Origin: Piper betle
Taxonomy: Eukaryota > Streptophyta > Magnoliopsida > Piperales > Piperaceae
Direction of reading: 5' to 3'
DNA: 64,000 nt
Assembly: GCA_033002965.1 (NCBI GenBank)
Contig: JAURVB010004841.1
Coordinates: 1 to 64,000, forward strand
Shown piece by piece: positions 44,910 to 56,499 of this stretch (within the stretch, counting starts at the first letter, position 1; each line of letters starts with the position of its first letter). The notes beneath the pieces were generated by a model, which did not search any database, was not told the DNA's origin, and saw only the letters and a program-made list of their open reading frames with translations. Both the position numbers and the translations under genes were made by a program.

Positions 44910-47900
44910 ATGGCGGAGGCAATCATTACCGTGGTAGTAGACAACCTCATCAAGGTGGCAGCAACTGAAATTGCGTCGCTGTTGGGTCTCACGAAAGAGC
45001 TGAACAATCTTTCCAGTGAATTCTCCGCTATCAAGAACGTGCTTCAAGATGCTGAGACGAGGCAGACCAGTGACGAATCCGTGAGGAGCTGGCTGCAAAA
45101 GCTCAATCGCGTAGCATACGACCTCGATGACCTGCTCGAGGAGTGGATAATATGCTTTGGAGATCATCAAGTAAGAAATTCCTCGTTTTCTAATTTGACC
45201 TCTCTTATAAAGCATCCATTCCAGCACCTTAAATACCGAAACAGAGTTGATGAAATTAAAATGAGGTTGGAACAAATAGCAAGAGAAAAGGAAAGGTATC
45301 AGTTTACTGATGATACCCGTGAAAGAACAATGAGGGAGGAGAGAAGAACCGATTCTTGGGTAGATAAAACTAGTGTGATTGGTCGGGATGAAGATAAGAA
45401 AACCTTGGTTAGTAAACTTATAAGCGAAGATGGATCCATGACTTGTGGAAGCGGATCAGATAAGGTCCCTACCATATTCATATTGGGTATAGGTGGCATG
45501 GGGAAAACAGCTCTAGCTAAATATATATTCAATGATGAAAGAGTCAAAGAGAAATTTGGTGATAAGCGAATGTGGGTGTGTGTTGGTGAGGTCTTTAATA
45601 GGGAAGCCATTGTCAAAAGTATGATTTAGAGTTTGGGCGAAAATAATGTTCACAAGGAGTCTTCGAGCCGGGAACAACTTGGAGAAATGCTAAAAGTTGG
45701 ACCTTACCTTTTGATTCTGGATGATGTTTGGAATCAAGACTATCTCGAATGGGAGCCATTGCAGGAGATCCTAAACCAAGGGGCAAAGGGTAGTAAAGTT
45801 GTTATCACAGCACGAAATACAGGAGTCGTAACTAAGATTGGAAGTGCTTACAGACATGAATTGAAGGGCTTAGGGTATGATGAGTGCTTGTCAATTTTCA
45901 AGAAGATAGTTGTTGAGCAAGGGAAGGAGGAAGAGTATGAACCTTTAATGGATATTGGCGGAGAAATTGTGCGAAAGTGTGGTGGTGTGCCTTTGGCGGT
46001 GAAAACCGTAGCAAGTGCCTTGATGTTTAGAGGTAGAAGTCCGACAAGAGAACAATGGGAAATGGTCCGAAATAGTAAAATATGGGATTTGAAAGAATCT
46101 GATGAAGGCATTTTGCCTGCCTTGATGTTGAGCTACACAGAGTTACCCTCGCAACTAAAGAATTGCTTCAGCTATTGCTCTATTTTCGAGAAAGATACAT
46201 TACTGAAAAAAGATGAGTTGGTAAGGTTGTGGGTGTCTCAAGGCTATATTGTTGTAAATGATGGGCAAAGAGATGAAGAAGAAGTTGGAAAAGAATGTTT
46301 CGAGGAGCTATTGGCGCGTTCTATGTTCCAGGAGCCAGAAAGAGATGACGATGGCACCATAAGGAGATGCAAGATGCATGATCTTGTACATGACCTTGCT
46401 CAATGGGTGACTAAAGAAGAGTGTCGCATCGTAGTTTCATCAGGAAATGACGATGCAAACAATAATAATAATGCCTTGAGCCAGCTTGTCTGGTGCTCGC
46501 CACTGTGTAGTAAGAAAAGAAGTGTCATTAAGTGGTATGAATTTAGCCGGAGTTGAAAATTTGCGCACTCTCATTTATTCCTCTGATTTACGACATCGCG
46601 AGCCAATTGATACAGTACTCAAGTTGTTGAAGAGCGTTAGGGTGTTGAACTTTAGAAAATGTAGTGTCCGTCGTCATTCATCAAAGCACCTTCGGAAGCA
46701 AGTACACTTGAGGCTTCTGGATTTGAGTTGCACTGGATTGACGCATTTACCTTCTGCGTCAATAGCAAAATTGAAGGAGCTCCGATACTTGGACTTGTCG
46801 GACACATATATAGAAACTTTGCCGAAAAAAATTGTTTCCCTCCAACATTTGCAGGTAATCAACCTGAGAATGTGCTATGAACTAGGGGAATTGCCGGATG
46901 GGATCCTTGCAATGGCTAGTTTACGACGATTGAATGTTCAAGGGTGTAGGGGATTGAAAAAGTTACCAAATGGAATTGGTAGGCGAAAGGATGTGGTGGT
47001 GATATTAGATAGATTCCCAGTAGTGGCTGCTAGTAGAGGTGCAGGAGGAGGTAGCAGTAGTAGTGGAGGAGGAGGAAGCCGCAGCAACATCGGAGAGCTG
47101 GGAGTTGTGAATGTGCACATCTCAGGAGGGTATCTCCAAATATGCAACTTGAAAGAGGTGGGGAGCAGAGATGAGGCTCGAACTGCCAAGCTAGACGAGA
47201 AGACTACTCTTCGTACTTTGGACCTCTACTGGAAGGACACTCATAGCGGTGCTCGTGACGTCACTCATGTAGCAGCAGATGGCGTATTGGACGGGTTGCG
47301 TCCATCTCCCCACCTCTCTTTCCTACTACTACAATATTATCCAGGCCAAACATTTCCAAGTTGGATGGATGATGGGGGCGCAGCCCTTCGCCACCTTCGA
47401 GAAGTGCTACTCCTTTACTGCAAGAACTGCACCCAACTGCCGGCTCTTGGTCAGCTGCCAAGCCTCGAAAGTCTAATTATTGTAGGACTGGATGGAGTGG
47501 AGAGAGTCGGGAGGGAATTCTTCGGTGGCCCGTTACCCACCTTCCCCTGCTTAAGGTCCCTTACTCTCCAACGCATGAGGAATTGGTCGGAGTGGGTGGC
47601 GTTGGCCCCCATCAGCAGTGAAGGCGAAGAAGGAAGCGCCGAGTCACCCATCATGCCAGCACTGGAAAGATTGGAATTCAGGCACAACCCCAAGCTGGAG
47701 GTTATACCCCCCATCTTCACCACCTCCCTCCGCAGGCTCACCATAGACGGCAGCAGTCCTATGCTATATCATAGGAGCTCTCTCCAATTCCTTCCTCTTC
47801 CTCTCTACGAGACTATTGCCATAGTTGGCGATCTTTGGAACGCCAAATCCATGGAGGAAACTGATGATCCCTTGATTTGTGTTGTTATTGGGGGAAGGCG

Positions 47901-48140
47901 ACGGAACTTCCTCCCGGCCTCCTCCTCCACCGCACTGCCCTGCGAATGCTCATGCTTGCCAATGTCCCTCGCTTGAGGTCTCTACCTGAGGAGCTCACGC
48001 AACTCACAGCTTTACAGCAACTGCTCATCAGGAACTGCCCCGAGCTAAGTGGGAAATGCCGCATTGGCGGGAAGTTCTGGCCCAGAATTGCGCACATCCC
48101 TCACATTCGAATTGATGGACAAGACATTCAAATTGCTTGA
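44910..48140 (+). pseudogene. NLR-B: CNL with one nonsense codon and two frame breaks
   Basis: ATG 44910 begins MAEAIITVVVDNLIKVAATE. P-loop GIGGMGKTA follows at about residue 193. At 45627-45629 a TAG replaces the GAG of NLR-A after KSMI (codon 240), inside the NB-ARC. The same frame then continues with LLILDDVW, GSKVVITAR, GGVPLAV, CFSYCSIFEKD and MHDLVHDLA. A single extra T at about 46499 (CTTGTCTGG versus CTTGCTGG) shifts the frame before the LRRs, which are then open from 46486 to 47976 (496 codons). The break near 47885, shared with NLR-0 and NLR-A, precedes the last LRRs, ending at about 48140. This is the least damaged LRR region in the window. Confidence 0.93.
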
Positions 48141-48639
48141 CTTGACCACGTAGGCGAGTACCACTTCCAAGCTTCGTTTTCTTTCTCTCCACACGAACTC
48201 TTAACTCATTTTATTGATCCTTTCCACTGCGACCAAACTTGTGCCTTAGGTTCAATTTGGACCTTGAAGAAGTGGTTTAATGAATGCCATGCCATCTAGG
48301 CCACGCTGTTTCTCTCCATCCATCCCACGGTTGGGTATAATTTGTTTATTCTTCTCTTATTTTCTTTTGTCAACTCCATGCTTCGTCGTTATCTTATGTA
48401 TTTTGATAATATGTTGCTTTCCTTGCCACTTCGCTTTCTCCAGATGCAGGTGAACATATTAGTTCGTGAAATTGCTTGCTTCTTATATATTTGTGATAAG
48501 CTTGCAGATCAACTCTGTGTTGTTAAAACTTATTATTGTATGTTTAATCCCTTCATTTGGACTACTTTGTTTTATTTTAGTAAGAGTGTCTTCTTATTTT
48601 GTGAATGTATGACGGACCACATTAAATGCTTGTTCATAT
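48141..48639. other. NLR-B 3' flank
   Basis: Shared downstream block of the NLR unit. No gene seen. Confidence 0.75.
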
Positions 48640-49815
48640 TAATCCATGCAAGAGTGTCCAACAGCCGATTCCATTCTCTGGTACCACTATGACCGACTTC
48701 AAATATTTAATAGGCCTCAATGGTGTAGGCCCACCTGTGACAGGAGGAAATTGTGCCAGAGACTTAAAAAGAAAATGCCAAACAAAAATCATGACCTAAG
48801 TAGATAAAGTAGTATCCCTACTAGGGTTGCAAAAATTGGCCTAATTTCAGTCGGAATCGGTCAATTTAAATCTGATCGGAAATGATCTGCATCAAAAAAC
48901 CCAATAAATCATTCTTCGGCTCAAATTGGTCCGTGAATCGGTCTATTGGAGCCGATTCCGGACAGCGGTGAGGGCGGCAACAGGCGACGTGGGGGGGGGG
49001 GGGGGCAACGGTGGTGGGGGGATGGGGTGGGGGGAGGACGGGGCAGCGAGGGCGGCAACGGGGCGACAAGGGGGGGTGGGGGCCGTATGGGTGACAGGGC
49101 GGTGAGGGAGGTGACGAGGGGCAAGGGGGAGGGGGGACGGGGCGATGGGGTGACAAGGCGGTGAGGGCAGCGATGGGGCGGCGGGGTGGATCGTGGGGTG
49201 ATGGGGGGGGGGGGAGGGGGAGGGAATGGGGCGGGGCCGGCGGCTGGAGGCGGGGTGGGGGCGGCGGTGATCGGCAGAGGGGAAGGATGGGTGGCATAAG
49301 GGAGAGAGAAGAGGGGGGGAGAAATAGCAGGTGGCATTATCGTAATTAAAAGTGGGCTCGACTCCGACTTGAGTTAAAAATAATAATTAACTTCAAATAA
49401 TTAAAAAAATCCAAAAAATATAAAAAAAATATCATAAAATATAATACACATCGTAACATAAAAAAGACAATAGAATGACATGTTCTATAACTAATACTCC
49501 ACCAATTTTAACTAAATTGAAATTTTTATCGAGGAACGATTTGGACCGTTTCAACTAAACCGATTCTTGACCGATTTAGACCAATTCGATTCCATTCAAT
49601 GACTCCCTCAAAAATCGATTTAGATCCCGATTCTTATTTTTGTAACTATGATCCCTACAAAATCTCTGCCACTGAGTGCTCCAGCCCGTGTCTCAGTGGC
49701 ACTGTACAAGGCTGCACGTTCATCTGTAATGTAACGTTTCCTCTCAGCTTCTTTAACACAAAGTACATGACTGCCACTCCATCATACATCACACTTATCC
49801 TCTCCATGAGGCTAA
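48640..49815 (-). pseudogene. mPGES-2-like 3' fragment, copy B, split by a hAT-like element
   Basis: The downstream exon remnant (about 48760-48640) has lost most of the NLADLAVFG stretch by deletion. The upstream exon (about 49815-49651, minus strand) keeps the KYD, VAVMYFV and ITDERAA-like pieces and ends at the insertion. The 829-bp element at 48822-49650 separates them and duplicates ATCCCTAC. It is more degraded than copy A. Confidence 0.68.
48822..49650. mobile_element. hAT-like non-autonomous element, 829 bp, with G-rich core
   Basis: Exact 8-bp duplication ATCCCTAC at 48814-48821 and 49651-49658. A single ATCCCTAC stands at the empty site in copy A (23444) and in copy 0 (about 6849). 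Ends are imperfect inverted repeats: TAGGGTTGCAAAAAT and CATAGTTACAAAAAT (11 of 15). The interior at 48965-49320 is a long, almost pure G/A/T-poor-in-C tract rich in GGGG runs. Long frames there are due to composition. Inserted after the A/B duplication. Confidence 0.85.
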
Positions 49816-50880
49816 AATTGCCTAAAATTTTAATTTATCAATGAATTCAACAAAACCAAGAAGAGCAAAGCTCAAAAAAGGAATTCAATATTAATCTCTG
49901 ATTAAAAATATCCCTGATTAAAACTAAAAGCATTAACCGATCAGAAAACAACAAAAATAAAAAATACTTAATTAAATTATTATAATTTATCTTCTCCTTA
50001 AAAAAAGGAGCTTTAACCACTCAAAATATAATAAATTAAAAAATAATAAATTAAATTATTTTATTTTATTTTTTCCTTCAAGTAATATTTATCGTCAAAG
50101 CTAATTAGAATTTATATCTAAGATATTAAATTTTTATAATCTATCTTATTATTTAACAATGGTTTATCTGTAAAATTAAAATTTATTGGCGGTATACGAC
50201 ACCTACAAAGCTTGCCTAGTCTACTTTTATTAGTAAAAGGAGAAGTCAACAGTAACCTCTGATTAAAAGTAGAAGCTTTAACTAATCAAAATATAACAAA
50301 AATAAAAAATAATAAATCAAATTATTATAGCTTATCTTCTCCTTCATGTAATATCTACCTTTAAAGTTAACCAGAATTGTTATTTAAGATATTGGATTAT
50401 TATAATATATCTTATTATTTAATAAGAGTTTATATATATAATTAAAATTTATCTCTTGCCTAGTATATTTTCAAATATCTATTTCTTAACAGGGTATGTC
50501 CTATTCTAATCAACCATTTAAACAATATTTAAATTCAGTTTGTGAGTTTCTAATTCAATCAAAGTGGAAAATCATAAAACACAAAACGAATATTAGAAAA
50601 ATCTATAATGTGCCAAGCAGTTCAAATCGTGGAACATGCACAGTTCACATTGAAGCAAGAAGCAAACAATTAGAGATTTTATCACTTGCAAAGGTGTTTT
50701 CGCGTTGCATATATAAATATATCTGACAAATCCACATATTAAATTCCAGCTTATTAGAGTTTAGTATAAGAATAGGCGCTGTCATCATACACACCTTATC
50801 CCAACCAGCAAGCAATTGGTAGCATATATTTTGCTCGACCAATTAATCATTTCTCACACAAATTATTTACATAGAAACCA
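49816..50880. other. AT-rich spacer, block B
   Basis: Counterpart of 23613-24640. No gene recognised. Confidence 0.7.
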
Positions 50881-51480
50881 TGGCTGATAAAAAAAGAAGT
50901 GCTTTTGTGCCAGCTGTCTTTCCATTAGCAACTCTTCAAAAAGGAATAAACAATATTAAGCTTCCACATTACCATCATCTTACACTTTTCTTATTTCTAA
51001 CACAGCACTGATTTAACATTATCCTTTGCTTTGGAAGAAAAAAGAAGAAACACTCAATAATTATACTAAGAAAATATCATTTGTACCCACAATAACAAAG
51101 AACATACTTGAGAACGTTGACTTTTGGGGGTGGATGGGGGGCCGGAAGGAAGCATGCTTAGGTTTGTTACGGGCCATCATATCATAGGGAAAAATATTAG
51201 CTCATCACATAATCTTAAAAATTGTAGAGAAGCTGTCTAAAAAATAAATATAAGCATAGAGGTTATAGTAATACAGCCCCAGGGGCAAAATTCAAGTAGT
51301 CAACTTGCTTTCTTGTGCATGGCATTTATTAGGGAAGTACTTAATATTTTTTTCGATTCTCACATCTATTAAATGGAAAGATGGCCCTAGAGGGTTCAAA
51401 CTGGGGCTCATTATAAGGGAGCAGCTTGTAAAAAATGTTCTTAAGAAAAGAGAAAAAATAATTTGTATTCATAAACTATG
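50881..51480. repeat. NLR-upstream-like block without an NLR, block B
   Basis: Counterpart of 24641-25140, with the W-box core TTGACT at 51117-51122 and GGAAGCATGCTTAGG after it. As in block A, no NLR follows. Confidence 0.65.
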
Positions 51481-52965
51481 TAATTGAATGCAGATGACCC
51501 TATGTTCGGTAAATAAATTATTTATAGCTATGAGCAATATGACAATATATATAAGAATTATTAGATATTTTAATGTTATAGCCAATGGCTGAATACTTTA
51601 GATCCTCAATTTCCGAAAACATCCATTGTTTATCATGTTCACGGTTCATTTTCTTTGGCTTCAAAATTAAGTTAATTTGGATTTCTACAGCTTACGTTTT
51701 TATAATTCATAATTTAATAGCACAAGGTGGAATTTAGGCACGGAAGATCAAAATGAAGGCATACGTAGATTAAGATAGAATGTTAATATGGAGTAGTTAA
51801 TAAGACTTATCTTTGGTTGCAATTCTTTTCTCAATCAAATTTGCTTCCGCAAGGAAAAAGCCAGGCATATTTCTATAGAAATATATGGGTCCATCTTCAA
51901 AATTGCAATTTGCATACTAAAGATTTCGTGACAAAGTCTGTCTGCTATGATATATATGTAATCAAGATATCTTAATTTTCATTGATCAAGCAACCATTTA
52001 TTTGTAGTTTATGCAAATTGTACACCTAATTGCATGAATGATCATAGAAAAGACTTCACATAGGTGGTTTCAAATAGCTCATACAAACATCAAAATGTGT
52101 GTCTGCACTATGATCTTAGTACACTCATTGCTTCCCCTCTTTCAAACAATTTGTTGCTCACTTCCATCTCCACAGACTATTTCTCCTGATAGGTGAATGG
52201 AAAACAGTCCTCTTCATGTTGGGCTGCTATCAATTTGCCCTTGTTCTCATCTTGTGTCTTCTCTGCCAACTTGTTTACTATCAATATTTGAATCATTCCT
52301 CACTTCTCTTGGCTATGAATTAATGTGGAAATCACCATCCTAAGACAAATCAACTTCTCATTCATGTCATTTTGTTGCAGAATTTGCATCAATCTAGCCG
52401 ACTAGCTTTTATTTCTTGCAGTCTTGTGATTTTGCTTGACTTAGCTTTATGTGGCTAATATTATAAATAATTGTGGTACATGGATTGCTAGATATGGTAT
52501 TCTTGCCAAACTTGAAAGAATCCTCCTGTTTTGGGTAGAATATTTGTGAATAAGAAACGCATTTTTGTGATGGTTGAAAGAGGGATAGATGAAGGCCTAA
52601 ATGGATCTGGGTAGAGGTGGTGAAGAAATACATATGGTCTGAAATAGGATAAAGTGGAGGGAAAGGATCTGTAACCCCACCTTAATTATTTGGGATGAGG
52701 CAGATGAAAAAGAAGAAAAAGAAGTTTCAATTGTGGAAGAAATGGGGGTAATTATTCTTATTTGTGTTTGATTTATTAAAAGGTATGATTGTGTAGTGCT
52801 AATTAGTGGCTGACAGAGATTGCTCTAGACAGTCATTTGATGAACAAGGAGTTGTTCTTCTTATTGAGGGGTATATATGTGTGTAATGCCCATTAATGTT
52901 CAGGTTATAGAATCTAAGGAGAGTATTTTTTGGTAAAGGTTGATTGCTGGTGTTCTTTCTTCTGG
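51481..52965. other. Spacer upstream of APE2-B
   Basis: Counterpart of 25141-26761, with small deletions (for example near 52165). No coding exon recognised. Confidence 0.5.
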
Positions 52966-54989
52966 CAGGAGACTAAGCTGTCGAGACAAGAATTAGCGGC
53001 TGATTTAACTACAGCTGAGGGATATAAGGCTTTATTCTCATGCACCCGCACCTCTGATAAAGTGCATATTAGATACTCTGGTGAGCTGTCGAAGGTCAAC
53101 CATTGATGCTAGCTTATTGATTTTGTCGTTAAAATATTACTTGAATGCTTGCCCAGTGTTGATAGTGAGATAGCTTAATCTTTACTAAGGTTTCGGGTTA
53201 GAGTTTTATCCACTTGTTACATTTCTAGGTTCATGTCAGTCTTGAGTAGGTTTGAATTAGTTTAGTTTTTAGACTATAATTATGTGGCCCACATGATTGT
53301 ATAAGTATGTTATGAAGTCTAAGTATGTCCGATATAAGATAATAAATTTAGGTACGTTATAACAGAGCATAAGTTATCAGCATATATTTGAGGTATATGG
53401 GTTTTTACCTATATTAGCTCAATATTTTAAGGTTAGATATAGGCTTTTATTACAGCATATATTATTAGTTTTGACTTTTTCAAAATATCTTTTTTCATGT
53501 TTTTTAAGGATTTTGAATTACCAAATTGCCCATGTGGGCTTGGATTAATTTGATTCTCAAATCTTCACCTAGTTGAATTCAGGGTCTCTTTGAGACCCAC
53601 TTGATTTCCGTCAGTAAACTCTGAGTTAGGCTTTGAGCTAGTTTTGACCTTTGTCAACGTCAATTTGAACTTTCGGACCATATATATATATTGTATATAC
53701 CCTAGGTGGACCTCACTAGTCCTACGAGTTACAAGACGTCCTGATCATGCAGCATGGCAAGACAATATCACCCCACGTCAGCCCTAACTTCTTCCCATTT
53801 TCTTGGTGATTGTTTCCATGATTGTTACGAAAGGTGATCATAGTATTTTAAGACGCCATGTTAGAGAGTGTGACATCTTAACAGAGTACAAACGCCGCAA
53901 ACAGGACAACCTGCCGTGGTAACAAAAAAAGGACTCAATGAAAGAAAATTCGTGTCCCCTTATTGAGTTAATTATTCTTGTTGTTTACTTACAGGGGGGA
54001 GGGAGAGAACCGTGAGACTGGAAGGTTCAGATCGTGCACCAGTCTTCATTTGTTTTGAGGGGGTTCCAGACCTTCCTCTGCATAGTGTTCCTTGTTTTGC
54101 TGTCCGCTATGTTCCTGAGGTACGTGGGCGTCAGCAAATCCTTGGTGAGAATCAAATTAATATAAAGTGATGGAGTGATTCCCTCTTCAGATAATCTTTA
54201 TACTCATGTCATGTTGATGCTGCAAGAGCTGAAAGTTGATTCTCTATTAATCACCATTTCTCATTGCTCATTCATGAAACTCTTTGCTATTCAGTGTCCT
54301 TGCTTATGAAGAAAGCTAGCTTGTCGAAGTTGGAAGTGAATTCTCCTCTTTGCGTGGCGAATCTTTATCCTTGGGGAGCAGCTGTGAGGATGTAAAATTG
54401 TCCAGTCAAATGTCTGGGGGAGTCATTGTCCTCCCAGATAAAAACTGCCAATCGTTTATCGGCAGAAAATAAAAAAGAACAAAACGTGGACGTTGTTCTC
54501 AGCCTACTTTGACGTCATTTTTCCAGAGAAATGTACCTTGTACAAATGTTATCTTCAGCAATTATGCCGAAGCTGTTACCTTTAAAGAAAACTCTGTTCC
54601 TTCTATTTTTTCGGAAGTAACAAACTCTACCCACGAGCATATTGGGGAAGACTACGAGGTTTGTGTAGAAAGCAGGGCCAAATATGGGGGCTGAGGTATT
54701 GTAATGAGTAATGCAAGTTCTATTTCAATAATTGTAATGTTTTCCTCGACTTTTGTACCTGAGTTCGTTTTAAACTAATATTAACTGAGGAGGAAATGTC
54801 AACCTCGTAAATTTGTGGCGTTTATTTCGATGATACTTGTGCACTTTGGATTTGCATTTTACTCGAAAAAAAGGATGAGAAACTGAGTATTTCCTTTTGT
54901 TTTTGTGGCAGGGACCGAAGTCTAATGCAGAAGCTCGCTGTGACCACTTTCAATGGGCATCATCCAGATTTAATAGGAAAAGAAAATGA
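52966..54989 (+). pseudogene. APE2: APE2-like AP endonuclease fragment, copy B
   Basis: Same exon remains as copy A. 52966-53080: [25 protein letters not shown] and YSG. 53853-53918: exon with a two-base insertion after MLES. 53995-54144: exon in which the catalytic SDH has become SDR, followed by APVFICFEGVPDLPLHS. About 54300-54694: linker; the PIP-box region here reads SFFQRNVPCTNV after a base change at the 5' side. 54912-54989: GPKSNAEARCDHFQWASS, closer than copy A to the usual GRF end (F for C before QW). The loss of the active-site His and the missing central EEP domain rule out nuclease activity. Introns are retained, so it arose by DNA duplication. Confidence 0.82.
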
Positions 54990-55853
54990 ATTTTCTTTAC
55001 CTATTATATAAATGTTTCAATCCGACCATCAGAGATTCAAAATGTGGTAGAGTTTGTAGTCTAAACTCTTCAATTTGTACTGCATGAGTAGATGTACATG
55101 TATTACTATTTTGTGAGAGCTAGTTTTTACTTGACAAAAAATCGATCTTCTATATGAAATTAACAGGCTTCGTTACCATTCTTGAGTGATTGAAACGTAA
55201 TATTGAGAGTACTGGCCTTAATCTCGGTAAATTGGGGTAAATTGAGATCATTAATCATTAACTAAAGTTTAAATTGATTTCTTATGATTAATTGATTAGA
55301 GACGACGTAATTCTATTTATGAACTCACAAGCAGGTTTAGATCATAAACTCACTTGTGATTACATGACTGTAAAAACCTATGCTACCAGTAAACTATAAA
55401 CTACGAGGTTACTTTGATCAATTAAGAAAACAAAGACCCGAGTAAACCTAGTGACTAAGTATTAATATCTATTCAACATAGGAGCATAAGCTGTTAGTGA
55501 TACTAATTTATTCCAATATTTATTTATTTAGGTTAAAATTTTGAATGAGAAAAACTAGTATCACCAAGAGCTACTGCACTCTTATGTAAGCACTATCTAA
55601 CACGAGCCCATAGATTACAAGGATGATTTGGATGATAAAGTCAATTTATCAAAGTAACAAAAAATATACTCATTTGATCTAGATGGATGGTTGGATTTAC
55701 ACGTTACTGATATTTTAGCCATTGCTCATAGTAAGCATTTTTATCTTGAATTATATTAATCTAGATTTAATATCAGAGGATATTCCAACAAAATTGAACC
55801 ATATACAAAAAATTTGACACAATTTTTTTATTTGAATGAATTTGGACTATAAA
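54990..55853. other. Spacer downstream of APE2-B
   Basis: Counterpart of 28785-29669, visibly diverged. No gene recognised. Confidence 0.65.
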
Positions 55854-56491
55854 TAGGACTGTTAAACGAGCAAGCGAGTCGAACTCAACTTATATTCAAA
55901 CTCGGCTCGAATAATTTAAAGATCGTTCGAATTCGACTCGAGATCGAACGAGTTTTGAATATATACGCTCAAACTCGAGTCAGATATCTTGAACATACAC
56001 GTTCGAACTCGACTTGAATATCTTTTATGCGTGGGAGCTCGACTCAAGTTTGAATACACTTAAACTATTTAATTTTGACAAGCTCGACCAACCTGATTAA
56101 AAATCAAAAATATCTAACTTAAAAAAATATAGTCAACATCATGACTTGAACCCACAACCTCAAGCTTTAATTTCAATGCCTACCGTTTCAACTATCTCAC
56201 TTCTTTATTAGTATATTATATATAAATAAATAAAACTAGTTATAATTAAAATTATTAATATATATATATTATATTATTATATTATTTATCGAGCCAAGCT
56301 ACGAGTCGATTTCGAATCGAGTTTGAGCTATAACCGAGTTAAGTTAAGTCGAAAACTATCTTACTCAAACTCGACTTGAAGGATTTGAGTTTTAGTCGAG
56401 TTCGAGCTCGAGTATTTAAATGTCGAGTTTTGAGTCGAGTCGAGCAGAACGCCAAATGCTCACAAGCTGGCTCGCTCAATTAGCAACTCGA
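55854..56491. mobile_element. hAT-like non-autonomous element, 638 bp
   Basis: Exact 8-bp duplication ACTATAAA at 55846-55853 and 56492-56499. A single copy remains at the empty site in block A (29662-29669). Ends TAGGACTGTTAAACGAGC and, inward from the right, TCGAGTTGCTAATTGAGC are imperfect inverted repeats. The interior is rich in ACTCGA/TCGAGT motifs and has a central AT-rich part. No transposase frame. Inserted after the A/B duplication. Confidence 0.83.
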
Positions 56492-56499
56492 ACTATAAA

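Noticed and set aside
48946..49349. Long frames on both strands through the G-rich core of the 829-bp element
   Set aside because: They are explained by skewed composition; all frames are long there and the peptides are Gly/Arg or Pro runs without a domain.
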